33,169 nt of DNA from Hyphomicrobiales bacterium (lineage in GTDB: Bacteria > Pseudomonadota > Alphaproteobacteria > Rhizobiales > Beijerinckiaceae): contig QHBR01000167.1 in NCBI GenBank assembly GCA_003244015.1, positions 1-33,169 on the forward strand. The letters are read 5' to 3'. The position numbers were made by a program, and so were the translations under genes. The notes under the pieces are model-generated. The model saw only the letters and a list, made by a program, of their open reading frames with translations, did not search any database and was not told where the DNA came from. Positions 27,918 to 33,169 of the stretch are shown here, one piece after another (the first letter of the stretch is position 1; each line of letters starts with the position of its first letter).

Positions 27918-30738
27918 AAGGTCCGGTGCCGATCGCAAGGACGCCATCCTTCGCCGGATCGAAAACTCCTAAAATCGCCCGCCGAATCGCTTCTTGCCTA
28001 TGCGCGGAAGTAATTTTCTCCCCGGTAATATCGGTCACATAAAACACGTCCGCCGCCTTTTCGCCGAATGTCGCGATATGGGCCGAGGCTATGTTGAGGC
28101 TGAGCCTGGACATAATCGCCGTCAATTCATAAAGCAGGCCGGGCCTATCGAGGCCGGTCACTTCGACAACGGTGAAGCGGTTGGAAAGCGTATTATCGAT
28201 CGATACTTCTGGATGGATGCGAAAAACATCGCGGTCCTCTCCGGCCTGTCGCGTCCTTGCGGCGACCATGTCCCGCAGCCTAACTTGTCCGCTGAGCGCG
28301 CGCTCGATTGCGAGCACGATGCTGCCCGCCCGGCGCAACTCGTCTTCGTCGTATCTGAAAGCGCGCGAAATGAAAATTGTGTCGACCGCCATGCCATCGG
28401 CCGTCGTAAATACCTGCGCATCGACAATATTGGCTCCAGTTGCCGCGCACGCGCCGGCGACGGTGGATAAAAGCCTTGCATGGTCGGGCGCAATGACGGT
28501 CAATCCGGTGACGCTACGGTCCCGATCAACGAGGATATCGGTTATCGGCGCGGGTATCTCGACTTCGGTCATATTCAAGAGTTTCGCGTGCAGAAGCTTC
28601 TGCTCCAGTGTGGCCTTTAGCCAGTAGGCTTGGGGAAGACGCGCGGCATAGGCCTCGAAATCGAGGTCTGACCACTTCGGCAGCGCGCGGCGCAGTTCCT
28701 CGCGGGCCTGGGCGACGCGCTGTTTGCGATCAGTCGTGGAGTGACCGCCTGAGAGCTCCACCTCGGTCTCCCAATAGAGGGTGCGCAGGAGCTCGGCCTT
28801 CCAATTGTTCCAGACCCCGGGCCCCACGGCGAGGATGTCGCAAACGGTGAGGACCAACAGCATCTTGAGGCGTTCAAGGGTCTGCACGCGGCTGGCGAAG
28901 GTCGCAATCGTTTTCGCGTCGCCAAGATCGCGCCGCTGCGCGATATCCGACATGACCAAATGGTTCGCGACAAGCCACGCGACCGTTTCGGTTTCGGCGT
29001 CGGTAAGGCCGAGACGCGGACAGAGCGTGCGCGCGACATTCACCCCGGCGGCCGAATGGTCTTCCACTCGCCCCTTGGCGAGATCGTGCAGGAAAAGCGC
29101 GAGAATCAGCGCCCTTCTATTGCCGATCGACGGCAAAATCTCATTTGCCAGGGGAAGTTCCGTGGCAAGCCTTTGCGCTTCGATCTCGGCGAGGTTTCCC
29201 ACCGCGCGCAAGAGATGTTCATCGACGGTGTAGTGATGATACATGTTGAATTGCACAAGCGCGACGATGCGGCCGAATTCCGGGATGAAGCGCCCGAGAA
29301 CGCCGGCTTCGTTCATGAGCCGCAGCACGATTTCGGGCTCGTTGCGCGACGTCAATATGTCTAGAAACAGCCGGTTCGCTTCGGGATCGGCACGCAACGT
29401 CGCATCGATACGTTTCAGCGCCAGGGTGACATGCCTCGTCGCGTCTGGGTGGATCGCAAGGCCATTGCGGTCTGCGACCCAGAACAGCCGGATGAGATTG
29501 ACCGGATCGCGGGCGAAGACCTCTGGTCCCGTGACCGTGACACGGCCGTTTTCAACTTCGAAATCTCCAGTCGCGATGGCTGCCCGCTTGCGCCGCCAAG
29601 GCCGGAACCGGTCGAGCCTGGCGAATGGTTTGGCTTGCTTTTCTTCGAGCGCGGCGCAGACGATCGCGGTCAAATCGCCGACATCCTTGGCAATCAGGAA
29701 GTAATGTTTCATGAACCGCTCGACGCTCGCGAGACCGCCTCTCGCCGAATAGCCGAGCCGGTCTGCTATCCGGCGTTGATGATCGAAGCTCAGTCTTTCT
29801 TCCGCCCTGCCGGTTAAAATATGCAGGTGGCAGCGGACTCGCCAGAGAAACTCCTCGCAACGGCGGAACAGTTTGTATTCGGAACGGGTAAACACGCCGG
29901 CGCCGACAAGATCGGCCGCTTCGCGCAGCCGGTAGACATATTTGGCGATCCAAAACAATGTATTGAGGTCCCGGAGGCCGCCTTTGCCGTCCTTGACATT
30001 CGGCTCGACGAGATAGCGCGAGCGGCCGGCCCGCGCGATGCGGCTGTCGCGTTCGGCGAGCTTCGCCGCGACGAATTCGGCGGCCCTTCCTTGCACGATC
30101 TTGCGCTCGAACCGCGTCCGCATGGTTTCGAAAAGCCCGCTGTTGCCGAGAATCAGGCGCGCTTCAAGGAGCGCCGTGCGGACGGTCATATCTTCGCGGG
30201 CATGAACCAGACATTCCTTGACCAAGCGTGTCGAATGGCCGACTTTTTGGCCGAGATCCCAAAGCATATAGAGCATCGCCTCGGCGATGCGTTCCCCGCG
30301 CGGCCGCGCCGCGGGAGAGAGCAGAAAAAGAAGATCGATGTCCGAACCAGGCGCAAGGGTCGCCCGCCCGTAGCCGCCCACCGCCGCGATCACGAAGGCT
30401 TCGCCGGCCGGGCCGTTTGCGGCCGGATGAACATAGGCCGTCACATAGTTGAAAATCTCGCGGATAAGCTCGTCTTCGATATGGGCGAGATGGCCGGCGC
30501 AGGCGAGGCCACCCCCATTGGCCTGGAATGTTTCGCGGGCGAGCGCGCGTCCTTGGTCCAAGGCGGCGCGAAAAAGCGCGACCGTTTGCTGGCGCACGAC
30601 ATGAGCCGGTTCGCCCCCCGCATGGAGCGCCGCGATTTTGGCGCGCAGGCCCGCGCGATGGAAATAGGCCCCATTCGGCAAGTTGATCCGATGGCGCCGG
30701 GGCAGGACCGGCGACGCAGTCTCGAGCATGGCGTTCAT
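27916..30738 (-). CDS. glnD: [Protein-PII] uridylyltransferase / uridylyl-removing enzyme
   Basis: [47 protein letters not shown] domain [19 protein letters not shown], two C-terminal ACT-like repeats ([37 protein letters not shown]). Confidence 0.95.
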   Translation of the reverse strand: MNAMLETASPVLPRRHRINLPNGAYFHRAGLRAKIAALHAGGEPAHVVRQQTVALFRAALDQGRALARETFQANGGGLACAGHLAHIEDELIREIFNYVTAYVHPAANGPAGEAFVIAAVGGYGRATLAPGSDIDLLFLLSPAARPRGERIAEAMLYMLWDLGQKVGHSTRLVKECLVHAREDMTVRTALLEARLILGNSGLFETMRTRFERKIVQGRAAEFVAAKLAERDSRIARAGRSRYLVEPNVKDGKGGLRDLNTLFWIAKYVYRLREAADLVGAGVFTRSEYKLFRRCEEFLWRVRCHLHILTGRAEERLSFDHQRRIADRLGYSARGGLASVERFMKHYFLIAKDVGDLTAIVCAALEEKQAKPFARLDRFRPWRRKRAAIATGDFEVENGRVTVTGPEVFARDPVNLIRLFWVADRNGLAIHPDATRHVTLALKRIDATLRADPEANRLFLDILTSRNEPEIVLRLMNEAGVLGRFIPEFGRIVALVQFNMYHHYTVDEHLLRAVGNLAEIEAQRLATELPLANEILPSIGNRRALILALFLHDLAKGRVEDHSAAGVNVARTLCPRLGLTDAETETVAWLVANHLVMSDIAQRRDLGDAKTIATFASRVQTLERLKMLLVLTVCDILAVGPGVWNNWKAELLRTLYWETEVELSGGHSTTDRKQRVAQAREELRRALPKWSDLDFEAYAARLPQAYWLKATLEQKLLHAKLLNMTEVEIPAPITDILVDRDRSVTGLTVIAPDHARLLSTVAGACAATGANIVDAQVFTTADGMAVDTIFISRAFRYDEDELRRAGSIVLAIERALSGQVRLRDMVAARTRQAGEDRDVFRIHPEVSIDNTLSNRFTVVEVTGLDRPGLLYELTAIMSRLSLNIASAHIATFGEKAADVFYVTDITGEKITSAHRQEAIRRAILGVFDPAKDGVLAIGTGP

Positions 30739-31763
30739 GGATTCCGATGGCCTGGTGATCGGCGGATTCCGCGCGATTCCTCCAAGGTGGTTTCCGTTTC
30801 CGTGAATGACAAGGCCGAGCCACGGCGCAATTTTGCTTCGATCGCATCCCAGATCGCGACGGCGAGATCCGGACCGCCGAGCCGTTTGATCGCCCTGATC
30901 CCCGTCGGCGAGGTCACGTTGATCTCGGTCAGATTGCCGTCGATGACGTCGATGCCGGCAAAAAGCAAGCCGCGCCGTTTCAGTTCGGGGCCGATCACGG
31001 CGCAAATTTCACGCTCGCGCGGCGTAAACTCGGCCGCCGACGCGGTGGCGCCACGCGCCAGGTTGGCGCGGATGTCGTTTCCGGCCGGCACCCGGTTGAC
31101 CGCGCCCGCCGCCACGCCATCGACGAGGATGATGCGCTTGTCGCCATCTGCCACCCGCCGCAGAAAGCGCTGCACCACCCATGGCTCGCGAAAACTCGCC
31201 GCGAAGAGGTCGTAAAGCGAGCCAAAGTTTGGATCGCTGCGGGCAATTTTGAACACCGCCGCGCCGCCGTGGCCATGCAAGGGCTTCATCACGGCGTCGC
31301 CGTGCTGGTCAAGAAACGCTTCGATTGCCTCTCTATCGCGGGTGATAAGGGTCGGCGGCATAAGCTGCGGAAAATTCATGACAAAAAGCTTTTCCGGCGC
31401 GTTGCGCACGCTCGCCGGATCGTTGACGATCAGGACCCGTGGCTGCAATTGCTCAAGCAGATGCGTCGAGGTTATATAGGCAAGATCGAAAGGCGGGTCC
31501 TGACGCAAAAGGACGACGTCAAACAACCCGAGCTCTGTCGTTCTTGTGCCGCCCAGGGTGAAATGATCGCCTACGAGGTCGCGGACCTCAACCGGCGCCG
31601 TCTCGGCCACCACCCGGCCGTCGCGCAGCGAAAGCTTGTCGGGAGTGTAGTAAGATAGCCTGTGTCCCCGCGCGCGCGCCTCGATGAGGAGCGCGAAGGT
31701 CGAATCGCCCGCGATATTGATCTTGTCGATCGGGTCCATCTGGACGGCGACGTTCAAGGCCAT
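30735..31763 (-). CDS. gshB: Glutathione synthetase
   Basis: [86 protein letters not shown]; 4-bp overlap with glnD. Confidence 0.95.
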   Translation of the reverse strand: MALNVAVQMDPIDKINIAGDSTFALLIEARARGHRLSYYTPDKLSLRDGRVVAETAPVEVRDLVGDHFTLGGTRTTELGLFDVVLLRQDPPFDLAYITSTHLLEQLQPRVLIVNDPASVRNAPEKLFVMNFPQLMPPTLITRDREAIEAFLDQHGDAVMKPLHGHGGAAVFKIARSDPNFGSLYDLFAASFREPWVVQRFLRRVADGDKRIILVDGVAAGAVNRVPAGNDIRANLARGATASAAEFTPREREICAVIGPELKRRGLLFAGIDVIDGNLTEINVTSPTGIRAIKRLGGPDLAVAIWDAIEAKLRRGSALSFTETETTLEESRGIRRSPGHRNP

Positions 31764-31830
31764 CGAAATCCTCTTGCACCGGCGCGGCTAACTCCCGCGT
31801 TGGCGCATGGCACATGGCCGGGAGGATTCG

Positions 31831-32895
31831 TCAAGGGTGCCGCCGCATTGATTTTTCCTCGACGGACCCCATGGTAAGCACGCATTTTCCGATCGTCAGC
31901 CCGGATTGAACATCGCGGTGTGCCAGAGCAGCTTGTTCGAGCGGGTAGCACCTCGTGGGTGGCGGGACCAGCCTCCCTTGATCGAAATCTGTCAGCAAAT
32001 TGCGCATGATCCGATCGAGGAGGGAGACCTCGTCGAATAAATAGCTTAAATTGAAGGCCATGACGCTCTTGTTTTCGCTGGCGAGCCGCAGAACACCAAA
32101 ACGAGGCAGGAGCGCATAACGTATCATGGCCGCCAACGCGCCGGTCAGCTTTCCGTTGCGCGGTAAAATCCCGTGCGCCCCGTAGGCGACCAGCCGCCCC
32201 ATGGGCGCCAACAATCGCAAGCTCTGGCGCAGGGTTCGCCCGTTGGCATCGAAGACGGCTTGATACCCATTCGGCGCGTGATGGCGAGCTGCCGCGAACC
32301 AATTCTCGCCTGAGGCATCGATGACCGCATGCGCGCCCGCATCATTTGCCGCCTGAAGCTTATGGGTGGACCCGACGACGCCCACCGCGTGGATGCCCCG
32401 CAGACGAGCGAGCTGCAGCAACGCCCCACCTACGCCGCCCGCGGCGGAGTGGACGAGCACGGTGCTTGCCGGCCGGGGCGCCGCAAGTTCGTCCAGCGCA
32501 TAGGCCGCCGTGAGAAACACGACGGCTATGGCAGCTGCTTGTGGAGTCGTCAGGCGGCTGGGACAAGCGAAAACTTGAGGGCGAGGAACCGTGACTTGTT
32601 CCGCGTACCCTCCGAAACGGGTGAGCGCGATCACCCGTTTCCCGATGTCGAGGCCGTGTACTCCCTCGCCGAGCGCGGACACGCGCCCGGCGACCTCGAA
32701 TCCAGGCGTAAATGGCCAACCAGCGTAGCGCCAGGAAGAAGCATAAAGACCAAGCCGCGCGACGCAATCGGCGAAGTTTACGCCAGCCGCTTCCACGTCG
32801 ATCACCACCATGCCGGGGCTTGGCGTGGGCTGAGGCGCACTTACCATCCTTAGAGCGCGAAAACCTCCGGGATGAAGGATAGAAATTTGCCGCAT
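31831..32895 (-). CDS. Zinc-type alcohol dehydrogenase / quinone oxidoreductase-like (MDR superfamily)
   Basis: VIDVEAAGVNFADCVARLGLY, GWPFTPGFEVAGRVSALGEGV, VLVHSAAGGVGGALLQLARLRG. Start at MRQISILHPGG. Confidence 0.9.
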   Translation of the reverse strand: MRQISILHPGGFRALRMVSAPQPTPSPGMVVIDVEAAGVNFADCVARLGLYASSWRYAGWPFTPGFEVAGRVSALGEGVHGLDIGKRVIALTRFGGYAEQVTVPRPQVFACPSRLTTPQAAAIAVVFLTAAYALDELAAPRPASTVLVHSAAGGVGGALLQLARLRGIHAVGVVGSTHKLQAANDAGAHAVIDASGENWFAAARHHAPNGYQAVFDANGRTLRQSLRLLAPMGRLVAYGAHGILPRNGKLTGALAAMIRYALLPRFGVLRLASENKSVMAFNLSYLFDEVSLLDRIMRNLLTDFDQGRLVPPPTRCYPLEQAALAHRDVQSGLTIGKCVLTMGSVEEKSMRRHP

Positions 32896-33169
32896 GGAAT
32901 GGTCTTGCTCCCCGGCCTTGCAAGCGAAAGTCAAGAATTATGTTGTGTGGGAATGTCCAATTTGGCCGGGTATTGGAGGTAATGCCTATCAGCCCAGCTT
33001 CAACTGCGACCAGGTTCGCTCCGTGCCATGAGGCCATTGTGAAGCTTATGTCTGTACTTGGTCAATGGTCCAATTGCTTGGCCATAATTCCATGCGTTCA
33101 AAGGAAAATACGAAGACGAATACTGGCTTAAAGACGACGCGTGCATTCCTAGTGGTCTGATTCATTCGG

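Noticed and set aside
29821-31215. 464-aa plus-strand ORF antisense to glnD/gshB
   Set aside because: Antisense shadow in high-GC coding DNA; glnD and gshB motifs are clear on the other strand.

Overview
This 33.2 kb, high-GC window looks like an alphaproteobacterial chromosome segment; that placement rests on gene content and protein flavour only. Most of it is ordinary metabolism: pyrB with a dihydroorotase-like gene, an sbp-cysT-cysW-cysA sulfate ABC operon, ugd, a trypsin-like protease, a FabH-type KAS III, a 2-hydroxyacid dehydrogenase, copC with a copD fusion, an OmpW-like protein, grpE, a patatin-like lipase, gshB-glnD and a quinone-oxidoreductase-like gene. The observations most worth a second look are these. 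(1) A tRNA-Arg(ACG) gene whose last 16 bp are repeated exactly 1749 bp downstream, bracketing an istB fragment, a frameshifted alpha/beta hydrolase and a SRAP fragment: probably the remnant of a tRNA-integrated element. (2) A disulfide-oxidoreductase-like flavoprotein that lacks both redox cysteines and the C-terminal His-Glu motif, carries an apparent 1-nt frameshift, and sits directly upstream of an orphan histidine kinase. (3) A single ORF joining CopD, cytochrome c and a redoxin-like domain, adjacent to a CopC with a predicted N-terminal His. (4) A dihydroorotase homologue without the HxH metal motif. (5) A perfect 12-bp inverted repeat starting inside the glnD stop codon. I found no CRISPR array, rRNA or complete mobile element, and no clearly novel multi-gene system. 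No database searches were possible, so family names rest on motif recognition.
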